The translations under genes and the position numbers were made by a program. From Methylocystis echinoides (lineage in GTDB: Bacteria > Pseudomonadota > Alphaproteobacteria > Rhizobiales > Beijerinckiaceae): a stretch of DNA of 64,000 bases. The stretch lies in contig NZ_CP156084.1 in the NCBI RefSeq assembly GCF_040687965.1, positions 1-64,000 on the forward strand. Reading direction: 5' to 3'. Positions 38,503 through 46,747 of the stretch are shown one piece after another. The notes under the pieces are model-generated. The model saw only the letters and a program-made list of their open reading frames with translations, was not told the origin of the DNA and made no database searches. How positions within the stretch are numbered: position 1 is the first letter of the stretch; every line of letters begins with the position of its first letter.

Positions 38503-39294
38503 TCACAATCCCCGGCGCCTGCCTGCCTGCATGACAAGCGCCGAGACGCCCAACGCCAGCGCCACGGCGCCGAGCAATAGGGTCGAAATGGCGTTGATTT
38601 GCGGCGAAACGCCGAGCCTGACCTGCGAATAAATGCGCATCGGCAGGGTGGTCGCCCCGGGTCCCGTGGCGAAGCTCGCGATGACGAGGTCGTCGAGCGA
38701 GAGAGTAAACGCCAGCAGAAAGGCGCTCGCCAGCGCCGGGAGGATCTGGGGCAGCGCAACCAGAACGAAGGCCTGCGCCGGTGTGGCGCCGAGATCCATC
38801 GCCGCCTCTTCGAGCGTCGGATCGCAGCCGCGCAACGCCGCGAGCAGCGCCACCGTGGTGAAGCACATGGTGAGCGTCACATGCCCGATGACCAGCGTCA
38901 TGAAGCCGCGTCCGACGCCGAGCGCGACGAAGCAGGAGAGCAGCGCGAGGCCCAGCACCACTTCGGGCAGCACGAGCGGGGCGTGCACGGCCCCGAAAAA
39001 CAGCATGCGCGAGCGAAAGCCGCCGAACCGCGCCAGCGCGACCGCCGCCAGAAGGCCGAGAAAGGTTGCGATCGCGCCCGACAAGAGAGCCGCCGAGAAG
39101 CTGATCTTGGCCGATTCGATCAGCAGGTCGTTGTCGAGAAGCGCCGCGTACCATTTGGTCGAGAAGCCGCCCCAGACCGAGACGAGCCGCGAGGCGTTGA
39201 AGCTCATGGCCGCCAGAATGACGATCGGCGCGTAAAGGAACACAAAGCCGAGGGCGAGCGTCGCGAGGCGCGCGACATTGGCGGAGCGGGTCAC
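38503..39294 (-). CDS. potI: Spermidine/putrescine ABC transporter permease PotI-like
   Basis: A 263-residue inner-membrane permease of the PotC/PotI family with about six helices; the ABC-ATPase contact (EAA loop) reads E-E-A-A-M-D-L-G-A-T-P-A-Q-A-F. The GTG start at 39294 overlaps the potH stop (GTGA), indicating translational coupling; the longer frame reading into potH is not needed. Works with PotH and the PotA ATPase to import polyamines or a related cation. No substrate-binding protein gene is in the window. Confidence 0.88.
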   Translation of the reverse strand: MTRSANVARLATLALGFVFLYAPIVILAAMSFNASRLVSVWGGFSTKWYAALLDNDLLIESAKISFSAALLSGAIATFLGLLAAVALARFGGFRSRMLFFGAVHAPLVLPEVVLGLALLSCFVALGVGRGFMTLVIGHVTLTMCFTTVALLAALRGCDPTLEEAAMDLGATPAQAFVLVALPQILPALASAFLLAFTLSLDDLVIASFATGPGATTLPMRIYSQVRLGVSPQINAISTLLLGAVALALGVSALVMQAGRRRGL

Positions 39295-40202
39295 CTTCTC
39301 CCCTCCTCTTCCGACAGTCGCGCCCGCTCCCACAAGAGAAGCGGAACGAGCAGAATGGCGACGAGCGCCACGGCCGCCGCCGACGCCGCCGGCCAATCAT
39401 GATTGGCGAAGAAATCGTTCCACAGCGTGCGGCCGATCATCAGCGTGTCCGAGCCGCCGAGCAGATCGGGAATGACGAACTCGCCGACCGCCGGGATGAA
39501 GACGAGCAGCGCCCCGGCGATGACGCCGTCGCGCGAGAGCGGCAGCGTCACGCGCAGAAAGACCTGCGCCGGCGTGGCGCCGAGATCGGCCGCCGCTTCG
39601 CGCAGGCTCGGGTCCTGTCCCTCGAGCGCCGCGTAGATCGGCAGCAGCATGAAAGGCAGATAAGAATAGACAATACCGATGATCACGGCGCTTTTGGTGG
39701 CGAAGATGACGAGCGGCGCGTCGATGACGCCGAGCGCCATCAGCGCCGTGTTGATCAGCCCCTCGTCCTTCAGCAAGGCGATCCAGGCGTAGACGCGGAT
39801 GAGAAAGCTCGTCCAGAAAGGCGCGGCGGCGAGGCCGATGAGAAAGGGCCGCCACGCCCGCGGGCTGCGCGTCATGGCCAGCGCAAAAGGATAGGCGACG
39901 AGGAGCGTCGCAAAGGTCGAGACGGCGGCGATCCAGAGCGACGTTACATAGGCGTCGAAATAGAGGCTGTCGGAAACCAGCGCGCGATAATTTTCGAGCG
40001 TGAGCGTCTGCGCCTTGGCCCAGAACTCGGCAGCCGTATCGGAGAGATGGAAGCGCGGCTCATAGGGCGGTCGCGCCAGCGCCGAATGCGACAGCGAAAT
40101 TTTCGCGATGAGCGCCATCGGCGCGAGAAAGAAAGCGGCGATCCAGAGGTAGGGGATCGCGAGCGTCAGCCGCTGGTAGAGCGAAAGGCGGCCGCGCTTC
40201 AT
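39291..40202 (-). CDS. potH: Spermidine/putrescine ABC transporter permease PotH-like
   Basis: A 303-residue inner-membrane permease with about six helices. The EAA loop reads R-E-A-A-A-D-L-G-A-T-P-A-Q-V-F. The N-terminus Y-Q-R-L-T-L-A-I-P-Y-L-W and the long periplasmic loop after helix 1 are typical of PotB/PotH. It is separated from the upstream potA by a 259-bp gap filled by a tandem 36-bp repeat array, and overlaps potI downstream by 4 bp. Confidence 0.9.
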   Translation of the reverse strand: MKRGRLSLYQRLTLAIPYLWIAAFFLAPMALIAKISLSHSALARPPYEPRFHLSDTAAEFWAKAQTLTLENYRALVSDSLYFDAYVTSLWIAAVSTFATLLVAYPFALAMTRSPRAWRPFLIGLAAAPFWTSFLIRVYAWIALLKDEGLINTALMALGVIDAPLVIFATKSAVIIGIVYSYLPFMLLPIYAALEGQDPSLREAAADLGATPAQVFLRVTLPLSRDGVIAGALLVFIPAVGEFVIPDLLGGSDTLMIGRTLWNDFFANHDWPAASAAAVALVAILLVPLLLWERARLSEEEGRR

Positions 40203-40261
40203 GACACCTGCCTCGCAGCCGCACGCTCAAGCGACGGCGATGAGGCTCGCAGCGATCCTTC

Positions 40262-40441
40262 GAGACGGCTGCTGCGCAGCCTCCTCAGGATGAGGGCGAG
40301 ACGGCTGCTGCGCAGCCTCCTCAGGATGAGGGCGAGACGGCTGCTGCGCAGCCTCCTCAGGATGAGGGCGAGACGGCTGCTGCGCAGCCTGCTCAGGATG
40401 AGGGCGAGACGGCTGCTGCGCAGCCTCCTCAGGATGAGGGG
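40262..40441. repeat. Five tandem 36-bp repeats between potA and potH
   Basis: Five head-to-tail copies, exactly 36 bp each, begin at 40262, 40298, 40334, 40370 and 40406; I saw one internal substitution (C to G in copy 4) and a final-base change. Each unit is GAGAC, the hairpin GGCTGC-TGC-GCAGCC, then TCCTCAGGATGAGGGC. The sequence CTTCGAGAC...CTCCTCAGGATGAGG is the same core as the dispersed palindromes at 62340-64000, so this is a local amplification of that element. It lies in the pot transcript, where five hairpins could protect the potA message or reduce potHI expression. Its length (multiple of 3) keeps a spurious 12-residue repeat frame open; I do not regard that as a gene. Confidence 0.95.
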
Positions 40442-40461
40442 AGTTTTGCCGCGCGACATGC

Positions 40462-41511
40462 TCAGCGCGCCTCCGCGAAGAGCACGCCGGCGTCGGGCGC
40501 AATGGCGAGCGTCACCTCGTCGCCGATGGCGAAGCGGCCCTCATAGGCGCCGACGCGCAGCGCCACATCCGGCGCGACGCGCACGCGCAACAGCGTATAT
40601 TCGCCGCGAAAGACGAAGTCCTCGACTCGGCCGGCGACGCCCGCGCCATTGCGCGAGACGCCGATGCGCTCGGGCCGCACGCTCAGCGTGGCGCGCGCGC
40701 CGTCCGGCAATGCGCATCCCTCGCGCGGGAGGCGGCCGAACGCCGTCTCGAAAAAGGCGGCGCCGTCGCGCGTAATTACGCCCTCGATAAAATTCGTCTC
40801 GCCGACGAAGCCCGCGACGAAACGCGTCGCGGGTCTCTCGTAAATCTCCTCCGGAGCGGCGATCTGCTCCACTTTGCCGGCGCGCATCACGGCGATGCGG
40901 TCGGCGAGCGCGAGCGCCTCGTCCTGATCGTGGGTGACGATCACAAAGCTCGTTTGCGTCTTGCGCTGGATTTCCTTGAGCTGGAATTGCGTCTCTTCCC
41001 TGAGCTTGCGATCGAGCGCGCCGAGCGGCTCGTCCAGCAGCAGCAGCGCCGGGCGCGGCGCGAGCGCCCGCGCCAGCGCAACGCGCTGCCGTTGGCCGCC
41101 CGAAAGCTCGTTGATGCGCCGCGCGCCGAAAGAGGCGAGCTGCGTCATTTCCAGAAGCTCGCTCACGCGCGCCTGAAGCACGTCTTTCGACTCGCCCTTG
41201 CGACGCAGGCCGAAGGCGACGTTCTCGAAGACGTCGAGATGCGGAAAGAGCGCATAGGATTGGAACATCATATTCACGGGCCGCCGATAGGGCGGCACGC
41301 CGGAGAGATCTTCGCCTTTCAGCGTCAGGCGCCCGCTGTCGGGCGTCTCGAAACCGGCGATGCAGCGCATGAGCGTGGTCTTGCCGCATCCGGACGGCCC
41401 CAGCAGCGCGAAAAACTCGCCGGCGCCGACGTCGAGAGACACGCCGTCGAGCGCGGCGACGGCGCCGTAGTTCTTCTTCACGTCGACAATAGAGAGAAGC
41501 GGGGCGCTCAC
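40462..41511 (-). CDS. potA: Spermidine/putrescine ABC transporter ATPase PotA-like
   Basis: A 349-residue ABC ATPase. Walker A G-P-S-G-C-G-K-T-T at about 38-46, signature L-S-G-G-Q-R-Q-R-V-A at about 137-146, Walker B L-L-L-L-D-E-P near 158, H-loop V-T-H-D-Q near 194, then a C-terminal TOBE-like regulatory domain. The start is GTG, overlapping the methyltransferase stop by four bases (GTGA). The position before potH/potI identifies it as the energy-coupling subunit of the polyamine-type importer. Confidence 0.92.
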   Translation of the reverse strand: MSAPLLSIVDVKKNYGAVAALDGVSLDVGAGEFFALLGPSGCGKTTLMRCIAGFETPDSGRLTLKGEDLSGVPPYRRPVNMMFQSYALFPHLDVFENVAFGLRRKGESKDVLQARVSELLEMTQLASFGARRINELSGGQRQRVALARALAPRPALLLLDEPLGALDRKLREETQFQLKEIQRKTQTSFVIVTHDQDEALALADRIAVMRAGKVEQIAAPEEIYERPATRFVAGFVGETNFIEGVITRDGAAFFETAFGRLPREGCALPDGARATLSVRPERIGVSRNGAGVAGRVEDFVFRGEYTLLRVRVAPDVALRVGAYEGRFAIGDEVTLAIAPDAGVLFAEAR

Positions 41512-42212
41512 CCGTCGCCCTCACGCCGAAACAAGGCGCGCCAGTGGCGGACGCTGGTCTCGCTCGCCGGAACGTCTTCGAGCGTCGCCACCCGCAGGCC
41601 GTCGACAGCGAGCGCTTCGATATTGGCGCGGATCAGGGGCCAGGGCGGCCCGTCGATCGTCTGGTCGTCGTCCCGCGCCCGCGAGATGACCAGCAACGCG
41701 CCGCCGGGCGCAACGAAAGAAGCAAGCGCGCGCGCGGCCGCGGGCAGAAGCGCCGAGGGCAAGGCCTGCAAGGTGTAGAGTTCGTGGACGAGGTCGAAGG
41801 CGCCGCGCCAGGCCGGCGGGGCGTCGAACAGATCGGCGACGCAATAATCAACGCTGCTCTCGGGAAAGCGCCGCTTCGCCCAGTCGATGGCGCGCGGCGC
41901 GAGATCGAACGCCGTGACCCGCGCGCCCGCTGCGGCGAGCGCTTCCGCGTTGTCGCCGAGCCCGCAGCCGACGTCGAGCGCGCGGAAACCTGCAAGCGTG
42001 CGCCCCGACAGCCACTGCGCCAGGGCGGGATGCGGCGCGAGCCCGGCCCAGGGCACGCCGGCCGGATCATCGCCCGCAAGCTCATAAACCGCCTCGAACC
42101 ACTCGCGTCGATAAGGATCAGCATCGGCGCCGCCGGCGCGCTTGTGCGGATCGATGGCGTCGAGACGCGCGCGCGCTTTCGCGCGCCGGTCGGCGAAATC
42201 GGCGCCGCTCAT
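41508..42212 (-). CDS. Class I SAM-dependent methyltransferase
   Basis: A 234-residue Rossmann-fold methyltransferase. Motif I is A-L-D-V-G-C-G-L-G-D-N-A at about 91-102, the ribose-binding acidic residue lies in V-T-A-F-D-L-A-P, and L-V-H-E-L-Y-T-L-Q (motif IV region) follows. Resembles thiopurine/small-molecule methyltransferases; substrate unknown. Overlaps holC upstream and potA downstream by four bases each, so it is made from the same mRNA as both. Confidence 0.85.
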   Translation of the reverse strand: MSGADFADRRAKARARLDAIDPHKRAGGADADPYRREWFEAVYELAGDDPAGVPWAGLAPHPALAQWLSGRTLAGFRALDVGCGLGDNAEALAAAGARVTAFDLAPRAIDWAKRRFPESSVDYCVADLFDAPPAWRGAFDLVHELYTLQALPSALLPAAARALASFVAPGGALLVISRARDDDQTIDGPPWPLIRANIEALAVDGLRVATLEDVPASETSVRHWRALFRREGDG

Positions 42213-42694
42213 GAGGCGGCCTTCGGTTCGCGCGCCTTCTCGACCCAACGGCCGCTCTCGTCCTGTTGCTGATAGACGAGCGTCTGTCCGGCGTCGCGCA
42301 GCTCGCGCCACTGATCGCGGGCGTTCTCCAATTCGTCGGGCGCATCGCCGTCGAACAGCAGAACCGCCCGCAGGCGAGGCGCCGCCGCGCTCTCCAGGCA
42401 GGGCGCGATTCGCACGCCTTCGAGAAAGATCCGGACGTCGGCGGCGTTGGGATTTTCGGCTGTCGTCGTCAGATAAATAGGCTGGGTTTCGGGAGAGGCG
42501 TCGGCGCGCGTCCCATGCGGCAGAAAGCTCTCTGGCCTATAAGCCCATAGATGGTCGTCGAGCGCGCGCATGCGCGCTTCGCTCGCGGCCTGCACGGCGA
42601 CGCGCCAGCCGCGCGACAGGGAGCGCTCGAGTAGCGTCGGCAGCGCGTCTTCGACGCGGCGGGTCTTGAGATGGAAGAAAGAGATTTCGACCAT
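42209..42694 (-). CDS. holC: DNA polymerase III chi subunit
   Basis: A 161-residue clamp-loader accessory subunit linking the replisome to SSB. Pattern fits the family: I-S-F-F-H-L-K start, L-P-T-L-L-E-R-S-L-S-R-G-W-R-V-A-V, D-D-H-L-W-A-Y-R-P-E-S-F-L-P-H-G, and V-L-L-F-D-G-D. Commonly located after pepA in alphaproteobacteria; here two small genes lie between them. Its stop overlaps the methyltransferase start (ATGA). Confidence 0.9.
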   Translation of the reverse strand: MVEISFFHLKTRRVEDALPTLLERSLSRGWRVAVQAASEARMRALDDHLWAYRPESFLPHGTRADASPETQPIYLTTTAENPNAADVRIFLEGVRIAPCLESAAAPRLRAVLLFDGDAPDELENARDQWRELRDAGQTLVYQQQDESGRWVEKAREPKAAS

Positions 42695-42765
42695 GGTCGC
42701 GCCCCTCCGGGGTGGCGTCGAGACCTTTGATGGCCAATCTCCCGTCGGCGCGCAAGACCCTCTCG

Positions 42766-43077
42766 CTAGGCCTTGCCGAAGCCCGACGCCCAGCTGGGCG
42801 GATCGCTCGCCGGGAAGGATTCAATGCCCGCCTCGTAGACGATATCCTCCTCCGCCTCGTAGATCAGCGCGACTTCGAGATCGCAGCGGATCTGAGCGCG
42901 ACGTGCGAGCCGCGCCACCGCCTGTTCGGCTTTCGCTTTCTCTTCCTCCGAATTGACGGCGCCCTTGACGGCGATTTCCTGGCCATGCAGCTCAATAACG
43001 ATCCGCGACAGGCCGACGCCGCTCTCCTGAAGGGATTCCTGAATCGCCGTCTTGACGTCGCGCGGCAGCGCGCTCAT
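42766..43077 (-). CDS. Small BON-like protein
   Basis: A 103-residue cytoplasmic protein. The segment I-V-I-E-L-H-G-Q-E-I-A-V-K-G-A-V-N-S-E-E-E-K-A-K-A-E-Q (given in parts; about 26-51) has the strand-helix alternation of a BON domain, followed by a second strand I-R-C-D-L-E-V. No signal peptide. BON domains bind phospholipid or osmotic-stress proteins; with no export signal the role here is open. It sits 71 bp upstream of holC on the same strand. Confidence 0.6.
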   Translation of the reverse strand: MSALPRDVKTAIQESLQESGVGLSRIVIELHGQEIAVKGAVNSEEEKAKAEQAVARLARRAQIRCDLEVALIYEAEEDIVYEAGIESFPASDPPSWASGFGKA

Positions 43078-43100
43078 GGCGTCCTCCCCGGGTACGAAAG

Positions 43101-43126
43101 CGCCGCAGCCTCGAAAGACTGCGGCG
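43101..43126 (-). terminator. Hairpin after the DUF4383 gene
   Basis: CGCCGCAG and CTGCGGCG form an 8-bp stem, 20 bases past the DUF4383 stop on the minus strand, followed there by CTTTCG. A moderate terminator or attenuator before the BON-like gene. Confidence 0.45.
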
Positions 43127-43146
43127 CGCGCTTGCTGTCGCCCGCG

Positions 43147-43557
43147 CTACAGATGCGCCGTCGTCACGCGGTCCGTGTCTTCGGCGGTCATTGCGAAGCC
43201 TGTCCAAAGCAGCACGAGGGCGATAACGAGATGCAGCCAATTGTCCGGCTGGTTCGCCGCCATGCCCATCGCCTCGAGCGAGCCGAGCGAAATGAAGCCG
43301 AGGAACGTAACGATCGCATAAATGACGCCGAAGACCCGGAGCGTCATTACCGGCATATTGTAGTAGGGGCTGGCGAGCAGAATGCCGCCCGACACAATGT
43401 GCACGATGTTGTGGAAGGTGTTGACTTCGAAGAAGCCACGATAAGACACGAGCGGGTTGGGGAAGAAGCCCAGGATGCCGACGATGATGAAGATCACGCC
43501 GAGGGTTTTCGCCACCGTGTCGGCCGTCCAGCTCCTTGCTGCAAAGCTGCGTTCCAT
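43147..43557 (-). CDS. DUF4383 membrane protein
   Basis: A 136-residue protein with four hydrophobic segments and the DUF4383 pattern: T-L-G-V-I-F-I-I-V-G-I-L-G-F-F start, N-I-V-H-I-V-S-G near 56, F-G-V-I-Y-A-I-V-T-F-L-G-F and N-W-L-H-L-V-I-A-L. The ATG at 43557 has AAAGGAAAC upstream and fits the family length. Function unknown; members occur in many bacteria as stress-associated inner-membrane proteins. Confidence 0.82.
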   Translation of the reverse strand: MERSFAARSWTADTVAKTLGVIFIIVGILGFFPNPLVSYRGFFEVNTFHNIVHIVSGGILLASPYYNMPVMTLRVFGVIYAIVTFLGFISLGSLEAMGMAANQPDNWLHLVIALVLLWTGFAMTAEDTDRVTTAHL

Positions 43558-43762
43558 GGGAGTTTCCTTTCGCTCTTTCGCACGAACCCGATTCACGGGT
43601 CGATCCTGGGAATGCGCGAATTCCCTATGCGTCACACAACGCCTAGGTGGGACGGAGCGAAGGGTTTTCAAATAAAAATCGGCGGCGCGCGCTCCAGCGG
43701 AAAAGCATCCCGCTAGAGCCGCATGCGCACCGTCGCCAGGGTCGCGCCTTACGCGGGCGCCC

Positions 43763-45307
43763 TCAGCCTTCGTAATAATCCTTTACGAGCCGGTCGAGGA
43801 GACGCACGCCCCAGCCGGAGCCCCAGCTCTGGTTGATGTCGCTCGAGGGGGAGCCCATCCCCGTGCCGGCGATGTCGAGATGCGCCCAGGGCGTCTTGCC
43901 GACGAAGCGCTGAAGGAATTGCGCGGCGGTGATCGAGCCCGCATGGCGCCCGCCGGTGTTCTTCATGTCGGCGAACTTCGAGTCGATGAGCTTGTCGTAG
44001 GCCGGCCCCATCGGGAAGCGCCAGAGCTTCTCGCCGGTCGCGGTTCCGGCCTTGGTCAGACGTTCGGCGAGTTCGTCGTTGTTGCAGAAAAGACCGCCAT
44101 ATTCCTGCCCAAGCGCGACGAGAATCGCCCCAGTCAGCGTGGCGAGATCGACAATCGCCGCCGGCTTGTGCTTCTCGATCACATAGGTGAGCGCGTCGGC
44201 GAGCACGAGACGGCCTTCCGCGTCCGTGTTGATGACCTCGATCGTCTGGCCGGACATCGACTTCACGATGTCGCCCGGACGCTGGGCCTTGCCGTCCGGC
44301 ATGTTCTCGACGAGGCCGAGCACGCCGACGACATTGGCCTTGGCCTTGCGCGCGGCGATGGCGTAAAGCGCGCCCGTGACGGCGGCGGCCCCGGCCATGT
44401 CGCCCTTCATATCCTCCATGGAGGCGGCCGGCTTGATGGAGATGCCGCCGGTGTCGAAGACCACGCCTTTGCCGACGAAAGCGACCGGGGCGGCGTCGGC
44501 GGCGCCGCCGTTCCAGCGCAGCACGACGAGCCGGCTCTCGTTCTCCGAGCCCTGCCCGACCCCGAGCAGCGCGCGCATGCCAAGCTCGGCCATGGCCTTT
44601 TCGTCGAGGATCTCCACCTCGACGCCAAGCTTCATCAGTTCAGAAGCGCGGCGGGCGAATTCAGCGGGCGAAAGCACATTGGCTGGCTCGTTGACCAGCG
44701 TGCGCGCCAGGACCACGGCCTCGGCGGCCTGTCCGGCGGCCGCGATGAGCGTGCGGGCGCTGTCGGCGTCGGCGACGGCGAGCTTGATCTCGACGGGGCC
44801 GTCCTTGTCCTCGTCCTTCTTCTTTGTCTTGTACTGGTCGAACTTATAGGCGCGCAGCCAACCGCCGAGCGCGAATTGCGATGCGGCCTCCGCCGGCTCC
44901 GCCGGCGCCTCCGGCAGATCGAGCAGGACGATCGCCGCGGCCCCCTGCCCGAGCTTGGCCGCCGTCTGGCCGCCAAGCGCCAGAAAACCCTCGAACTTTG
45001 CCGGCTTGTCGGACTCGTCGGAATTGCCGGGGCCGACGCCCAATAAAAGCAGCCGGCTCGCCGAGACGCCGACAGGCGCAAAGATCTCCAGCGCGGAGCC
45101 AGCCTTGCCCTTGAACTTGGCGGCGGCGGCGGCGCGCTCGATCTGGCCCTGGGCGTCCTTGACGAGCGCCTTGGCGCGGGCGCCGAGCGCGAGGTCCGCT
45201 CCCACGAAGACGACGAGGGTGCGCGCCCGGCCGGCGTCCTCCGGCGCCTGCAGCGCGGCTTCCGCGTCGTCGAAAGAGAGGACCTCGAATTTGGCGTTGA
45301 GCGACAT
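43763..45307 (-). CDS. pepA: Leucyl aminopeptidase (M17)
   Basis: A 514-residue di-metal aminopeptidase that removes N-terminal residues from peptides; PepA also binds DNA in some bacteria. The M17 signature N-T-D-A-E-G-R-L is present, with metal ligands in [11 protein letters not shown] (Lys/Asp) and M-K-G-D-M-A-G. N-terminal macro-like domain about 1-190 includes an acidic/Lys insertion [10 protein letters not shown]. Divergent from lptG, as in other alphaproteobacteria where lptF normally comes first. Confidence 0.94.
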   Translation of the reverse strand: MSLNAKFEVLSFDDAEAALQAPEDAGRARTLVVFVGADLALGARAKALVKDAQGQIERAAAAAKFKGKAGSALEIFAPVGVSASRLLLLGVGPGNSDESDKPAKFEGFLALGGQTAAKLGQGAAAIVLLDLPEAPAEPAEAASQFALGGWLRAYKFDQYKTKKKDEDKDGPVEIKLAVADADSARTLIAAAGQAAEAVVLARTLVNEPANVLSPAEFARRASELMKLGVEVEILDEKAMAELGMRALLGVGQGSENESRLVVLRWNGGAADAAPVAFVGKGVVFDTGGISIKPAASMEDMKGDMAGAAAVTGALYAIAARKAKANVVGVLGLVENMPDGKAQRPGDIVKSMSGQTIEVINTDAEGRLVLADALTYVIEKHKPAAIVDLATLTGAILVALGQEYGGLFCNNDELAERLTKAGTATGEKLWRFPMGPAYDKLIDSKFADMKNTGGRHAGSITAAQFLQRFVGKTPWAHLDIAGTGMGSPSSDINQSWGSGWGVRLLDRLVKDYYEG

Positions 45308-45661
45308 GAGCAGCCTCGCAGGGGACGCGGTCGGTCGGGAGTGGCCGCGCTACAGGAACATTGGGCGCGCAATATCGCGGCCAAGGGCGCGGGTCAATTC
45401 GCGCCCCCAAATTGCCGCGATCCGACGACTAAATGCGCCGTTGCCCAAAAGCAACGCTTGGAAAATGAATGTGTTGGAGCCGCGCTCCGGGAGCCGTCGG
45501 CGCTTGCCTGCGACCGCGCAAACGACTAGCCAGTTCTTAACGATCTCTAAACGGGCGGCGCCCGTACTTTTTTTGGAAAGGGGTAGCCCAGGGCCGATGG
45601 GGACGTTGACGCGAAGCTGCGCGCCGCTCGGTCCGGCCGGCCCTGTCGCGGGGACGCGGCC
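45308..45661. other. 354-bp divergent intergenic region pepA / lptG
   Basis: No gene seen. The right half contains an AT-richer block (TTCTTAACGATCTCTAAA, about 45535-45552, then a run of seven T near 45570) that probably carries the lptG promoter. In relatives, lptF normally occupies this place; nothing resembling an LptF permease or its remnant is visible in any frame. Confidence 0.5.
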
Positions 45662-46747
45662 ATGATCGGCATGACGATCACGCGCTATTTCGCCCTGCGC
45701 TTCATGCGCACGATTCTGGCTATCTTCTTCACGATTTTTTGCCTGACCTTCGTCGTGGTCTTCGTCGAGATGCTGCGGCGCGCGAGCGACAATCCCGCCG
45801 CCGGGGCGGGCACGGTGGCGCTCATGACAGCCATGAAGGTCCCTGCCGCGGCGGAGATGATTCTTCCTTTCGCGGTGCTCTTCGGCTCCATGGCGACCTT
45901 CGTCGACTTAACCCGCAAGCTCGAACTGATCGTCGCGCGCGCCGCCGGCATGTCCGTCTGGCAGTTCGTCACGCCGCCGGCGCTCACGGCGCTCACGATC
46001 GGCGTCGTCTCGGTGACGATCTACAACCCGCTCTCCGCTATTATGAAGCAGCACTCCGACCAGATGGAGTTCGAGCTGTTCGGCCGGCCCGGCAGCGTGC
46101 GAGTCGACCACGGCCTCTGGCTGCGCCAGCACGGGGTCGACGGCACGGCGGTGCTTTACGCCCAGGAGACCGCGAATGGCGGCCGGGAGCTGACGGCTGT
46201 CAGCGTCAACATCTATTCGCCGACGGGCGGTTTCGTGGAGCGGGTGCAGGCGGTGAAGGGACATCTCGAGCCCGGCGTCTGGGTGCTCGAATCGGCGAGG
46301 GTCAGCGCGCCGGGCGAGCCTGAACGCTTCGCCGGCTCCTATCTGCTCGCGACCGACCTCACCCCCGAACAGGCGGCCGCCGCCACGACGCCGCCACAGG
46401 GCACCCCGTTCTGGGATCTGCCCGGCGTCGCCGACCGGACGGCTGAAGCGGGGCTTGACGCCAGCGGCTACCGGCTGCAATTCCAGACGCTTCTCGCGCG
46501 ACCTCTGCTGCTCGTGGCCATGGTTCTGGTCTCGGCTAGCTTTTCGTTAAGGTTCTTTCGATTTGGCGGCGTTGCAAAAACCCTTTCCGGTGGCGTTGCC
46601 GCTGGCTTCGTGCTCTACATCGTCACGAAGGTTCTTTCGGATCTCGGCGGCGCGGGAATGATCAGTCCCCTCGTGGCAGCCTGGTCGCCGGTGCTTGTCG
46701 GGAGCATGTTGGGCACGCTTACCTTACTCTATTCGGAGGACGGCTGA
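45662..46747 (+). CDS. lptG: LPS export permease LptG
   Basis: A 361-residue inner-membrane permease of the LptB2FG transporter that extracts lipopolysaccharide for transport to the cell surface. Three N-terminal helices (about 13-35, 60-84, 100-122) and three C-terminal ones (about 278-355) flank a periplasmic jellyroll of about 130 residues. The start I-T-R-Y-F-A-L-R-F-M and P-A-A-A-E-M-I-L-P-F-A-V-L-F-G-S-M fit LptG better than LptF. It ends overlapping the lptD start by one base (TGATG), so the pair is coupled. The usual upstream lptF is missing. Confidence 0.85.
   Translation: MIGMTITRYFALRFMRTILAIFFTIFCLTFVVVFVEMLRRASDNPAAGAGTVALMTAMKVPAAAEMILPFAVLFGSMATFVDLTRKLELIVARAAGMSVWQFVTPPALTALTIGVVSVTIYNPLSAIMKQHSDQMEFELFGRPGSVRVDHGLWLRQHGVDGTAVLYAQETANGGRELTAVSVNIYSPTGGFVERVQAVKGHLEPGVWVLESARVSAPGEPERFAGSYLLATDLTPEQAAAATTPPQGTPFWDLPGVADRTAEAGLDASGYRLQFQTLLARPLLLVAMVLVSASFSLRFFRFGGVAKTLSGGVAAGFVLYIVTKVLSDLGGAGMISPLVAAWSPVLVGSMLGTLTLLYSEDG

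Noticed and set aside
40262..40441. CRISPR array (36-bp repeats)
   Set aside because: Repeats abut with no spacers, and the unit is a palindromic core found elsewhere in the window; there are no cas genes.
40199..40459. 86-residue protein with 12-residue repeats (minus strand)
   Set aside because: It exists only because the 36-bp repeat is a multiple of three; it is translated repeat DNA with no ribosome site of note.
45538..45552. CtrA-like site (TTAA-N7-TTAA) before lptG
   Set aside because: Only one half (TTAAC) is good; the second reads CTAAA at an imperfect distance, which is too weak to claim.
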